From: Pseudomonadota bacterium
Lineage (GTDB): Bacteria; Pseudomonadota; Gammaproteobacteria; Burkholderiales; Burkholderiaceae_D
Reading direction: 5' to 3'
Assembly (NCBI GenBank): GCA_018241865.1
Contig: JAFECY010000137.1
Location: forward strand, 1-8,937
DNA length: 8,937 bases
The translations under genes and the position numbers were made by a program. The first letter of the stretch is position 1; each line of letters opens with the position of its first letter. Shown here in pieces: positions 1 through 6,641 of this stretch. Under the pieces are notes generated by a model that saw nothing but the letters and a program-made list of their open reading frames with translations, ran no database searches and was not told the origin of the DNA.

Positions 1-70
1 GGGTTTGATGGGCTGTTTATTTCTTGCGGGTTTTTTCAGTAAGCGGAACGTAGATGGGGGGAAATTGTTC

Positions 71-93
71 GTAGGGTCGGGCACTGCGTGACG
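71..93 (+). repeat. Degenerate REP-like sequence
   Basis: The stretch beginning GTAGGGTCGGGCACTGCGTG resembles the two clear REP palindromes at 5863-5886 and 6327-6350, including the 5' GTAG tetranucleotide. Only short complementary arms remain (TCG/CGA and CAC/GTG), so it would be a decayed copy. The remainder of 1-160 holds no gene or other signal that I can support. Confidence 0.3.
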
Positions 94-117
94 AGCCAGC
101 GGATGTACTCGCTAACC

Positions 118-152
118 GGCCAGCGAAATAAAACTCCATCGGCGCGCTGGCC
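118..152 (-). other. Hairpin downstream of the cyclase gene
   Basis: Perfect 8-bp arms GGCCAGCG (118-125) and CGCTGGCC (145-152) enclose a 19-nt loop, starting 9 nt beyond the cyclase stop codon. No run of U follows on the minus strand, so this is not a canonical intrinsic terminator. It could be an mRNA 3'-end stabilising structure or chance. Confidence 0.3.
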
Positions 153-160
153 TCTGACAT

Positions 161-2017
161 TTACTTCTCCGTCAACTTCCACACTCCATCCCACTGCTCC
201 GGCAGCGTCTGCGAGCGCAGCACGTCGATGCGCTCGATGAACAAGCGAGAGGCGCCATCGTCCGGCCTCACCCGCAAGCCATCCTCGAACGCGGCGCGCG
301 CCTCGTCCCATTGGCGGGCGCGATACAGACCGAGGCCGCGCTCATAGTGACTGCGTAATTGCGCGCACGCGTCGCTGATGTCGCCCTTCAAGCCGAGCAG
401 TTCGTACACCCGCACCGGATCGGTTTTGCCAACCACGCGGATGGCGTCGATCTCGCGTGCTTCGATGCCGTCGCCAGCCAGCTTGCAAGTGTCTTCGCTG
501 ATGAGAATTTGCGTGCGATAGTATTTGTTGGCGCCTTCCAAGCGTGAGGCGAGATTGACGTTATCGCCGATGACGGTATAGCTGCGCGCATCTTCGGAGC
601 CGATGCTGCCCACCGTGACGTCGCCGGTGGCGATGCCCATGCGCACACGTATGGTCGGGACATTTTTGCGGATGCCGAGCACTTCCGGCAGCATTTCTTG
701 AAACTTCTCTACCAACGCTTGTTGTTCGAGTGCGGCACGACAGGCTTGCAGAGCGTGCTCGGAAGCGAGAGTGAACGGCGGCCCCCAGTAGGCCATGATC
801 GAGTCGCCGATGAACTTGTCGATGATGCCGGTGCGGCTGCGAATCGGCGCGGACATCAACGTGAAATACTGGTTAATCAACCGCACCGCGCCCGTCGGCG
901 TCAGGTCTTCGCAAATGCGGGTGAAGCCTTCGATGTCAGAGAAAAATATCGACATCAACTGTCGCTCGCCGCTCTGCGCCAGTTGCCGCTGATCGTGCAG
1001 CAAATTTTGCACGATGCGCGGATCGACGTACTTGCCGAACATGTCCTTGATTTGCTCTTTCTGCTTGATCTCGCCCACCATGTGGCTGAACGAATCGGCT
1101 AGCAGGCCGATTTCGTCGCTAGTCTGAATTTGTATCTGAATATCGAGGTTGCCGGTGCGGATGGAATCGGTCATCGAGAGCAGCTCGCGCACCGGCCGCA
1201 CCAAGTTGCGGGTGATGATCGCTGCCACGCTCAGGCCGAGTATGCAGGCCGCCAATGTGACCGACCAACTGAGCCAAAGCGCATCGTGCTCCATCGCTTC
1301 GGTACGATCTGCCGATTCGGTGGTGCCGGCATGAATCAAGCGCGTCATCGCGCTGACGCGGCGATTGCCATCGAGTCGAAATTCATCGATCCGCGCTTGG
1401 ATTTCGGCCAAACTTTTTTCATCGCCGTCGTGCACCTGCGCCAGATATTTTTCGATGCTGGCGAAAAGTTTTTCACGTGCGGCCGGCACATTGCTGAGCT
1501 CGGATTTGATCTGGGTGAAGCGCGCCACTTGATCGGCATCGGCACGCACACGTGGGTGCAACAGCGCGCGGTCGATCAATTGATTGGCGCTGACCAATTG
1601 CGCTTCGGTGCACAGACGCGTGACGCGGTAATTCATCAAGTTGCGCGCGCCGGGATCGGGATACGCTTTCTTGATTTGGGCACGCACCGCGCGCATGGGT
1701 TCATTACTGCAATCACCGGCTTGTTTATAAAAAGCCGCCGCCTCGTCATTGCCGCCCGCCGTCTGCTTCGGCTTGGCATGCAAGGCTCGCTCCATCTGAA
1801 TCACTTCGCGCAGCGTTTGAATGCGGATATCGCTCATCTGCTGATCGAGCGCGATGTAGTAATCGGATAGCAGCGTCAATTGCTGTCCGAGGCGATGCAT
1901 GTAGATCGACGACGACAGCGTGACGATCACCATCAACAACAAAAGACTGACGGCGATGCCGAAGATTTTCAGACTGATCGGACGCCGTGCGATTTTCATT
2001 TGGTTTGCTGCTGACAT
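161..2017 (-). CDS. Membrane-bound class III adenylate cyclase (sensor - HAMP - cyclase - TPR-like tail)
   Basis: This 618-residue protein probably converts ATP to cyclic AMP at the inner membrane in response to an extracytoplasmic signal. Two hydrophobic segments (about 17-38 and 247-268) bracket a periplasmic region of about 208 residues that I cannot assign to a family. A HAMP linker follows (about 270-322), then a YVDP connector (330-333) and the catalytic domain (about 350-540). The metal-binding aspartates are D361 (FFSDIEGFT) and D405 (KFIGDS). K401 is the adenine-selecting lysine, T481 fills its partner position, and N488 and R492 are the transition-state residues. Lysine plus threonine suggests class IIIb adenylate rather than guanylate cyclase. 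Residues 552-590 resemble one TPR repeat. The ATG start at 2017 has a good ribosome site (GGGGAG, 9 nt upstream). The cyclase call is firm; the input signal is unknown. Confidence 0.93.
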   Translation of the reverse strand: MSAANQMKIARRPISLKIFGIAVSLLLLMVIVTLSSSIYMHRLGQQLTLLSDYYIALDQQMSDIRIQTLREVIQMERALHAKPKQTAGGNDEAAAFYKQAGDCSNEPMRAVRAQIKKAYPDPGARNLMNYRVTRLCTEAQLVSANQLIDRALLHPRVRADADQVARFTQIKSELSNVPAAREKLFASIEKYLAQVHDGDEKSLAEIQARIDEFRLDGNRRVSAMTRLIHAGTTESADRTEAMEHDALWLSWSVTLAACILGLSVAAIITRNLVRPVRELLSMTDSIRTGNLDIQIQIQTSDEIGLLADSFSHMVGEIKQKEQIKDMFGKYVDPRIVQNLLHDQRQLAQSGERQLMSIFFSDIEGFTRICEDLTPTGAVRLINQYFTLMSAPIRSRTGIIDKFIGDSIMAYWGPPFTLASEHALQACRAALEQQALVEKFQEMLPEVLGIRKNVPTIRVRMGIATGDVTVGSIGSEDARSYTVIGDNVNLASRLEGANKYYRTQILISEDTCKLAGDGIEAREIDAIRVVGKTDPVRVYELLGLKGDISDACAQLRSHYERGLGLYRARQWDEARAAFEDGLRVRPDDGASRLFIERIDVLRSQTLPEQWDGVWKLTEK

Positions 2018-2037
2018 CTGGCCGGGCTCCCCTGTGT

Positions 2038-2058
2038 GCAGCCGTACCGTGCGGCTGC
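2038..2058 (-). promoter_or_regulatory. Hairpin in the predicted 5' leader of the cyclase gene
   Basis: Arms GCAGCCG (2038-2044) and CGGCTGC (2052-2058) form a perfect 7-bp stem with a 7-nt loop. It lies between the predicted transcription start and the ribosome binding site, so it would be in the untranslated leader. It could stabilise the mRNA or bind a protein as DNA. The function is unknown. Confidence 0.35.
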
Positions 2059-2068
2059 CTGTGCGGCC

Positions 2069-2098
2069 ATTCTAGCCATGGTCGAGGAAAATCGGCAA
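2069..2098 (-). promoter_or_regulatory. Predicted sigma70-type promoter for the cyclase gene
   Basis: On the minus strand, TTGCCG (2093-2098) is followed after 18 bp by TAGAAT (2069-2074), a five-of-six match to the -10 consensus. Transcription would start near 2062, giving a leader of about 45 nt that contains the hairpin at 2038-2058 and the ribosome site. It falls between the stop codon of the upstream fusion gene (2139) and the cyclase start, so the cyclase can be transcribed on its own. Confidence 0.5.
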
Positions 2099-2138
2099 GA
2101 TGAGAAACTGCTGCGCCCGTGTTCTGCTGCCCTGCCCG

Positions 2139-5100
2139 TTATTTTTGTTCCATGCTTCGCGCCAAAAACGCAAACACTGCCGCGCGCGATTGCGTACTGA
2201 TGTCGAGCTTGTAATTAAGCGGTACGATGTCGCCGCGGAAGCTGATGGTTTGGCGGCCGTTCGCTTCGGGAATGTCCCAACCGTGACCGGCGTCGGGGAA
2301 GACTTGCCACGTCACCGGCGCACCCTGCTTTTTCAGTTTGTTCAGACCGATCAAGCAATCGTAAGCCGGCGCGTAAATGTCTTGACCGCCCATCAGCGCC
2401 AGCAGCGGCTTATCGGTATCGGGGCGGAGAAATTCGACATCGGCCGCACCGTGGTACGCGGGGAAATAGCACAACGGATAGAGCGCGGCGACGGCGGCAA
2501 AGTCGTGCTTACCCGGTTGGCGCATGCCATACATCGTCGCCACGCCTTTCGAGCCGAGCAGCAGCGAAACCACCGCGCCTTGCGAGAAGCCAGCGACGGC
2601 GATGCGCTTGGTGTCGATCGTCGGCAGTGTGCGCAAATGACCGAGCGCGTCATAGGCGTCTTTGATGCGTCGTGCGATCGATATTTTCAGCGGTGCGCGG
2701 CAATTGGTCGGCTGGCCGCGCATGCTATCCACCGGCAGCACGGCATAGCCTTGCGTCAACGCAGCCTTGACCCATAGCCGCATGCCCTCACCGAGCCGCC
2801 CGGAACAATCGGGCAGCAACACCAGCGCCGGGAAAGGCCCAGCTCCTTCCGGTTGGAACACGGTGTTGCCGAGCACGGAATAAAAATGCAGCTTGCTCAC
2901 ACCGGATGTGAAAACCAGATCGTCATGATCGGTACGCGATTTTTCCCGCACTTCTGCCAGCGATGTTTGCAGGGACGCTTCAAACGTGTCGGTCGGCATG
3001 GCCTGCGCCAGTTCACGGTCTTTCATCGAACCGCCGTCACCGTAAAATAGCCAGCGACCCTCTTCTTTCAACAAGCGCGTCTGCGCCGGAAAGACGCCGA
3101 CATCGGTTTGTATTTCACCCACGATACGCACGAATGGCCCGTCCTCGCGCAGCTCCTTCACATGCCAGCGATAACTGCGTGAGACGTTGAACAAGCGACG
3201 CATGGCGACCAAATTTTTCTGGTTGGTGACCATGTAGGCCGGATGAAAATTTTCCAGCACGGCGTTCATGTCTTGCCGCAGCCAAGCATCGTTGAGTTTG
3301 TCGAACAGTGCGCGCATGTCGGCCGGCATATCGATATCGTTGGCAGTTTGGATGTACAGCTTGCGTGGCCCTCTGGCCTCGTATGCCATACCCATTGCGC
3401 GACTGCCCGGTGGCAGCAACTCTTTCCACGGCGAGGCGTGCGAGTTGATCGTTATCCAGCCGTAGCTGAGCTTTTGCCGCAGCGGCGACGTCAGCTCGGT
3501 CATCACCGCCGTCATGGGCGTGCCTTTGTCGAACAACAACCAGTTGTTGGGGTTGCTGGGCAGATTGACGATCGCGCCTTTGGTCAGCAATTGCGGATCG
3601 AAATCGATCTCGACAGAGGGCTTGCCTTGCTGCTGCAATTGCGCCTGCCAAGCATTGCCGAAGGAGCGTTGGATGGCGATATCCGCGACGAATTTTGGAA
3701 AGCCGACCGCCTTGCCGGCTTCCACCGCCAGCCAATCGGTTTCCGGCATGGCGAGGAGGTACCAGATATCGACGCCGTCCTTGCTGACTAGAATGCTGAG
3801 CTGCATCAACCGATAAGGAATCAGCGGCGCATCCATGTCCTGCATATCGGTTACGGCCACGCGCACATACGGCGTTGGCGGCATGACGTAACCGGCGGGG
3901 ATGAGTTTCTTGTACAGATCAAGATCGGTCGGGGCGAAGTCGGCGGTAATCAGCGCCAACTGTTTGTACAAACCCGTTTCGCTGTATTGCTGATTGCCGC
4001 GCAACTTCCAGCCGCCCTCTTCCTTGACGATGCTCGCGCCTGCATGCAGCGGCAGCAATTGCAGCGATGGTGCGAGCGCGCCGTGCGGCGACGTGGCGTA
4101 GGCGATCAGACGCAGTGCGTTTTTGTCTGCTTCCTGCTGCAGCGCCACCGGCACGATGTCGAGCGTGCCGAGATCGCGCCGGTGGGCTTTCAGGTGATCG
4201 AGGAAGGCGGCCTTATCCATGCCCTGATGCAGAAAATCCTTGCTCAGGAAGCGCTCGACTGCGGCGCTGTCCTTGTCGCCATAAGCCTTGCCCAGCGCCT
4301 GCAGGAATGCGCCGACATCGGCCGACACCGCGATGCGGTCCGGCGCATGCGTACGAGTCGGCGTCGTCATCGATGGAAATTTAATTTGCGTGAATACGAT
4401 GAAGCAAGCGAACAACGCCGCCAACGTCAACCCCGCGCGCCACGGTGTGAACATGCCGCGGTACGCATGGCGACGACCATTCAACAGTTCGCCCAACAAA
4501 GTGAAGCGCACCAGCAGGTGATAACTACCCAGACAAAGCAAGGTGGTCGCGGCGATGTTGATCGCCATTTTCGCCAACGCACCGAACGGCGCATCGACCA
4601 GCAACAAGCCGAAGCCGATGGTAACCGGCAAATGCACCAGATACACCCAATACGCACTGTCGGACACATAGGCCAGCACGCGATTGCGCTCCGGCAGATA
4701 GCGCAAGAAAGTACCAATCAGCGCGAAGCTCCACAGCCAGCCGGCGGCGTAATAGCTGAGGCCGATGCCGAGCTTGATCTGCTGCACAGAACCGGCGTGT
4801 GCAGAGCCGCTATTCATCAACGCGAACAAAGGCAGCGACACAAGGAAGCACAACAAACCCGCGCCGAAGTAACGCCAGCAATGGCGTACATATTGCGCCA
4901 GCACTACCTCGCGCTGTCGGTGCAAGGCCAAGCCGAACGCGAAATACAAACCATACCCAAGGACTTCGCCTAGGCGCGGCAAAAACGCGCCATTCACCGC
5001 GATCAAGCCTTGCGGATACGCGAAACCGAGCGCCGCCAGCGGTAAGGTCAGCACGATCACACCCCACCAAGCGCAGGCGAGGCGTCGCCAGCCTGCCGCC

Positions 5101-5627
5101 AGTGCCACCATGAACGCCGCCGGCACATAAGGGCTGACTAGACCGACGACGCCTGCCAGTATGCTGAACCAGAACAGGTCATACAGAAACCACAAATGCA
5201 TGGTGCTGACCAGCGGCCGGCCATCGCCCGGCATCATCGACAAAGGCAGGCCGGTGCCGGCATCGGCCATGCGGTTGAGGAACAAGCCGATCAACAGATT
5301 GCTGACCATGTACAGCAAGGGCCAGAACAACACGAAAGGCACGCCGATGCGAAGCAGACGATTTTTCATCATGCCGGCGCACCCCCGGCGCTCGATCAGC
5401 AGCGCGACGAAGAAACCGGCGACGATGAAAAACACCGGCATGCGGAAAGCATGGATGACGGCAAACAGGAAATTGGCCAGCGGCGTGGTTTGCGGATCGC
5501 GCCAAGGCAACGGAAAGTCGCCGACCCAGTGAATGACGGCGACATGCAGCACGATCCCCAGCCACATCATGCAGGCGCGTAGATTGTCGAGGGCATGCAG
5601 GCGTTGCGGCACGGATGGCTGGCTCAT
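2139..5627 (-). CDS. Five-domain fusion: acyltransferase-3 / NTF2-like / acetoacetate-decarboxylase-like / NTF2-like / dienelactone hydrolase
   Basis: This is a single uninterrupted frame of 1162 residues. Residues 8-375 form an acyltransferase-3 membrane domain, with RLHALDNLRA near the N-terminus, H28, R62 in FRMPVFF, H144 in HLWFLYD and H332 in YLVHLP. An extra hydrophobic span follows (about 398-415), giving about 11 spans. Residues 436-550 look NTF2/SnoaL-like. Residues 555-760 look acetoacetate-decarboxylase-like, with K645 in GFPK as the Schiff-base lysine candidate. Residues 770-870 are a second NTF2-like unit. Residues 905-1160 are a dienelactone-hydrolase-type domain with S1015 (GFSQG), D1083 and H1115 (AGHGW). 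The odd span count suggests a periplasmic soluble half; this is inference. The frame extends to a TTG at 5657, but the ATG at 5627 begins the conserved part and suits the possible promoter at 5656-5685. Neither start has a strong ribosome site. The substrate is unknown; the first and last domains are the firmest calls. Confidence 0.85.
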   Translation of the reverse strand: MSQPSVPQRLHALDNLRACMMWLGIVLHVAVIHWVGDFPLPWRDPQTTPLANFLFAVIHAFRMPVFFIVAGFFVALLIERRGCAGMMKNRLLRIGVPFVLFWPLLYMVSNLLIGLFLNRMADAGTGLPLSMMPGDGRPLVSTMHLWFLYDLFWFSILAGVVGLVSPYVPAAFMVALAAGWRRLACAWWGVIVLTLPLAALGFAYPQGLIAVNGAFLPRLGEVLGYGLYFAFGLALHRQREVVLAQYVRHCWRYFGAGLLCFLVSLPLFALMNSGSAHAGSVQQIKLGIGLSYYAAGWLWSFALIGTFLRYLPERNRVLAYVSDSAYWVYLVHLPVTIGFGLLLVDAPFGALAKMAINIAATTLLCLGSYHLLVRFTLLGELLNGRRHAYRGMFTPWRAGLTLAALFACFIVFTQIKFPSMTTPTRTHAPDRIAVSADVGAFLQALGKAYGDKDSAAVERFLSKDFLHQGMDKAAFLDHLKAHRRDLGTLDIVPVALQQEADKNALRLIAYATSPHGALAPSLQLLPLHAGASIVKEEGGWKLRGNQQYSETGLYKQLALITADFAPTDLDLYKKLIPAGYVMPPTPYVRVAVTDMQDMDAPLIPYRLMQLSILVSKDGVDIWYLLAMPETDWLAVEAGKAVGFPKFVADIAIQRSFGNAWQAQLQQQGKPSVEIDFDPQLLTKGAIVNLPSNPNNWLLFDKGTPMTAVMTELTSPLRQKLSYGWITINSHASPWKELLPPGSRAMGMAYEARGPRKLYIQTANDIDMPADMRALFDKLNDAWLRQDMNAVLENFHPAYMVTNQKNLVAMRRLFNVSRSYRWHVKELREDGPFVRIVGEIQTDVGVFPAQTRLLKEEGRWLFYGDGGSMKDRELAQAMPTDTFEASLQTSLAEVREKSRTDHDDLVFTSGVSKLHFYSVLGNTVFQPEGAGPFPALVLLPDCSGRLGEGMRLWVKAALTQGYAVLPVDSMRGQPTNCRAPLKISIARRIKDAYDALGHLRTLPTIDTKRIAVAGFSQGAVVSLLLGSKGVATMYGMRQPGKHDFAAVAALYPLCYFPAYHGAADVEFLRPDTDKPLLALMGGQDIYAPAYDCLIGLNKLKKQGAPVTWQVFPDAGHGWDIPEANGRQTISFRGDIVPLNYKLDISTQSRAAVFAFLARSMEQK

Positions 5628-5655
5628 GGCGCGCGGTTCTTGTTGGAATGCGCCC

Positions 5656-5685
5656 AAGTTACCCGAGGCCGGGCGGCGGCGGCAA
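5656..5685 (-). promoter_or_regulatory. Possible promoter of the fusion gene
   Basis: On the minus strand, TTGCCG (5680-5685) and TAACTT (5656-5661) are separated by 18 bp. The -10 match is weak. If used, transcription starts inside the TTG-initiated extension of the reading frame, which favours the ATG at 5627 as the true start. Confidence 0.25.
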
Positions 5686-5732
5686 GTGCAAAATTTTCCG
5701 GTGGGCGTGAGGAAAATGCAGGCGGTCGATCA

Positions 5733-5747
5733 GCATGATTGTCATGC
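5733..5747. promoter_or_regulatory. Palindrome upstream of the fusion gene, candidate operator
   Basis: GCATGA and TCATGC form a perfect inverted repeat around a 3-nt centre (TTG). It lies about 105 bp upstream of the fusion gene's start, in a stretch with no credible gene (5628-5862). It could be an operator for a dimeric regulator, but a 6-bp arm can occur by chance. Confidence 0.25.
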
Positions 5748-5862
5748 GCGTAGTTTGTCCCTACACTGCCCGAAAGAAGGCTGCCCGTTTTTACGGTTTT
5801 TTATTCGCTGTCCGATCAGTTCAAACATTCGAGAAACCCATCGGGACGAAGATTTCAGCCAT

Positions 5863-5886
5863 GTAGGGTGGGCACCCAGTGCCCAC
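5863..5886 (+). repeat. REP palindrome, left copy
   Basis: GTAGG leads into perfect 8-bp arms GTGGGCAC (5868-5875) and GTGCCCAC (5879-5886) around CCA. The GTAG plus hairpin layout is typical of REPs linked to RAYT transposases. It matches the right copy in inverted orientation, apart from the loop and the flanks. Confidence 0.8.
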
Positions 5887-5925
5887 GCCGTATTCCAGAC
5901 GCCGCACGCAAAACAATCCCGCTGA

Positions 5926-6275
5926 ATGTCCCGCTACCGTCGCGCCTCGCAAGCAGGCGGCTCCTATTTCTTTACCGTCGTTATCCATCGACGCCAGGCC
6001 ATCCTCTATTGCCCGATCATTTGCACTGCATCTGGACCTTGCCGGAGAACGATGCGAATTTCTCGACGCGCTGGATGATAATCAAGCGCATCGCGAATCG
6101 CATCTGGCAACGCCATTTCTGGGAACACCAGATTCGCAACGATCTCGATTTTGAACGACATGCCGATTACATTCACTACAATCCCGTGAAGCATGGGTAT
6201 GCGAAAGCGGCGGCGAAGTGGCCGTATTCGACATTTCATCGCTATGTGGCGAATGGCGTATATGCACGCGACTAG
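5926..6275 (+). pseudogene. REP-associated tyrosine transposase (RAYT), degenerate
   Basis: A good start at 5926 gives MSRYRRASQAGGSYFFTVV, the usual RAYT N-terminus, in one frame. At about 6006 the homology shifts to another frame with LLPDHLHCIW, which contains the HUH metal-binding histidines, and continues with FSTRW, IWQRHFWEHQIR, YIHYNPVKHG (catalytic tyrosine region) and WPYSTFHRYV. Intact relatives have roughly 30 further residues between the N-terminal block and LLPDH, and a further block between the MIIKR segment and IWQR. Both stretches appear deleted here, and the first loss also changed frame. The catalytic residues survive but the fold cannot be complete, so I call it a pseudogene. 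The total span is not a multiple of three. The continuous frame that reaches back to 5868 starts inside the REP and is not a real start. Confidence 0.82.
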
Positions 6276-6326
6276 GCTGATTTCGGCGACATGAAGTCTT
6301 GGATTATGATTGACGCTACAGACCGC

Positions 6327-6350
6327 GTGGGCACGCTGTGCCCACCCTAC
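6327..6350 (-). repeat. REP palindrome, right copy (inverted)
   Basis: Arms GTGGGCAC (6327-6334) and GTGCCCAC (6338-6345) surround GCT. On the minus strand the unit begins with GTAGG (6350-6346). It is in inverted orientation to the left copy at 5863 and closes the RAYT element. Confidence 0.8.
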
Positions 6351-6364
6351 AAAACTGACCGCCT

Positions 6365-6610
6365 TTGACAAAGGTCAAGGCTGCTGCGCGCGCCACCGCA
6401 ATCAAGGATCGTCGGGTCAATATTCGCCTGTCTTCCGGCGATCTGAACGATATTCAGGTCAGAGCCCTAGAAGAAGGAATACCGTACCAAACGCTTATTG
6501 CCAGCGTCTTGCATAAATATGTTACGGGACGCCTCGCAGAGCAGCCCGGTGCCGCCACGAGCGCAACGCCCAAACCGACAGGCAAGCATCGCGCTACATC
6601 CGGTCGCTAA
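6365..6610 (+). CDS. Ribbon-helix-helix (CopG-type) antitoxin-like protein, probably 5'-truncated
   Basis: The 81-residue reading opens with TTG and has no visible ribosome site. A stop codon sits in frame at 6356-6358, only 6 nt past the right REP. Residues 15-56 (DRRVNIRLSSGDLNDIQ, EEGIPYQTLIASVLHKYV) match the DNA-binding and dimerisation part of a common CopG-like antitoxin family: a beta strand that contacts DNA, then two helices. Members I know carry a further 30-50 residues in front of the KDRRVNIRLS block, which normally bind the toxin. Here that part is missing or replaced. No toxin gene is adjacent on either side. I infer that the RAYT/REP insertion or a deletion removed the 5' half and any upstream toxin. 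The tail (57-81) is low-complexity and rich in A, P and T. It may be a silent remnant. Confidence 0.6.
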   Translation: MTKVKAAARATAIKDRRVNIRLSSGDLNDIQVRALEEGIPYQTLIASVLHKYVTGRLAEQPGAATSATPKPTGKHRATSGR

Positions 6611-6641
6611 TCCACCGCGTTGGCACAATCGACCAAGCTCA

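Larger units (their letters stand above)
5863..6350. mobile_element. RAYT/REP element: decayed transposase between inverted REP palindromes
   Basis: The segment is bounded by two REP sequences in opposite orientation, each starting with GTAG at its outer end. Between them lies a plus-strand remnant of a REP-associated tyrosine transposase. Known RAYT transposases are domesticated relatives of IS200/IS605 transposases that recognise the GTAG-type tetranucleotide and hairpin of their cognate REPs. Because this copy is broken, any mobility would now need a transposase elsewhere in the genome. The boundaries are set by the REPs and are not proven ends. Confidence 0.65.

Noticed and set aside
36..311. 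Minus-strand open frame at the left edge
   Set aside because: It overlaps the C-terminal part of the cyclase in another frame, and its translation has no recognisable motif. The part outside the cyclase covers the hairpin and the REP-like stretch.
1130..1870. Plus-strand open frame of 246 codons opposite the cyclase
   Set aside because: It is fully antisense to the cyclase sensor and HAMP region, with low-complexity, histidine- and arginine-rich content and no family motif.
2100..2777. Plus-strand open frame of 225 codons
   Set aside because: It is antisense to the hydrolase domain of the fusion, whose catalytic motifs prove the minus-strand frame is the coding one.
3987..4973. Long plus-strand open frame of 328 codons opposite the fusion gene
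   Set aside because: It lies fully antisense to the acyltransferase and NTF2-like part. Its translation is rich in Q, R, H and A with no recognisable motif, as expected for the complement of a GC-rich gene.
5628..5657. Ten-residue N-terminal extension of the fusion protein from a TTG codon
   Set aside because: The ATG at 5627 starts right before the conserved acyltransferase N-terminus. The extension has no ribosome site and overlaps the possible -10 element.
5785..5803. Plus-strand CCGT-TTTT-ACGG followed by T-run, terminator-like
   Set aside because: The stem is only 4 bp and there is no plus-strand gene upstream for it to end.
5868..6275. Intact-looking 135-codon plus-strand frame
   Set aside because: Its start lies inside the REP palindrome and its first 45 or so codons are out of frame with the transposase N-terminus. 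Only its later part is real transposase sequence.
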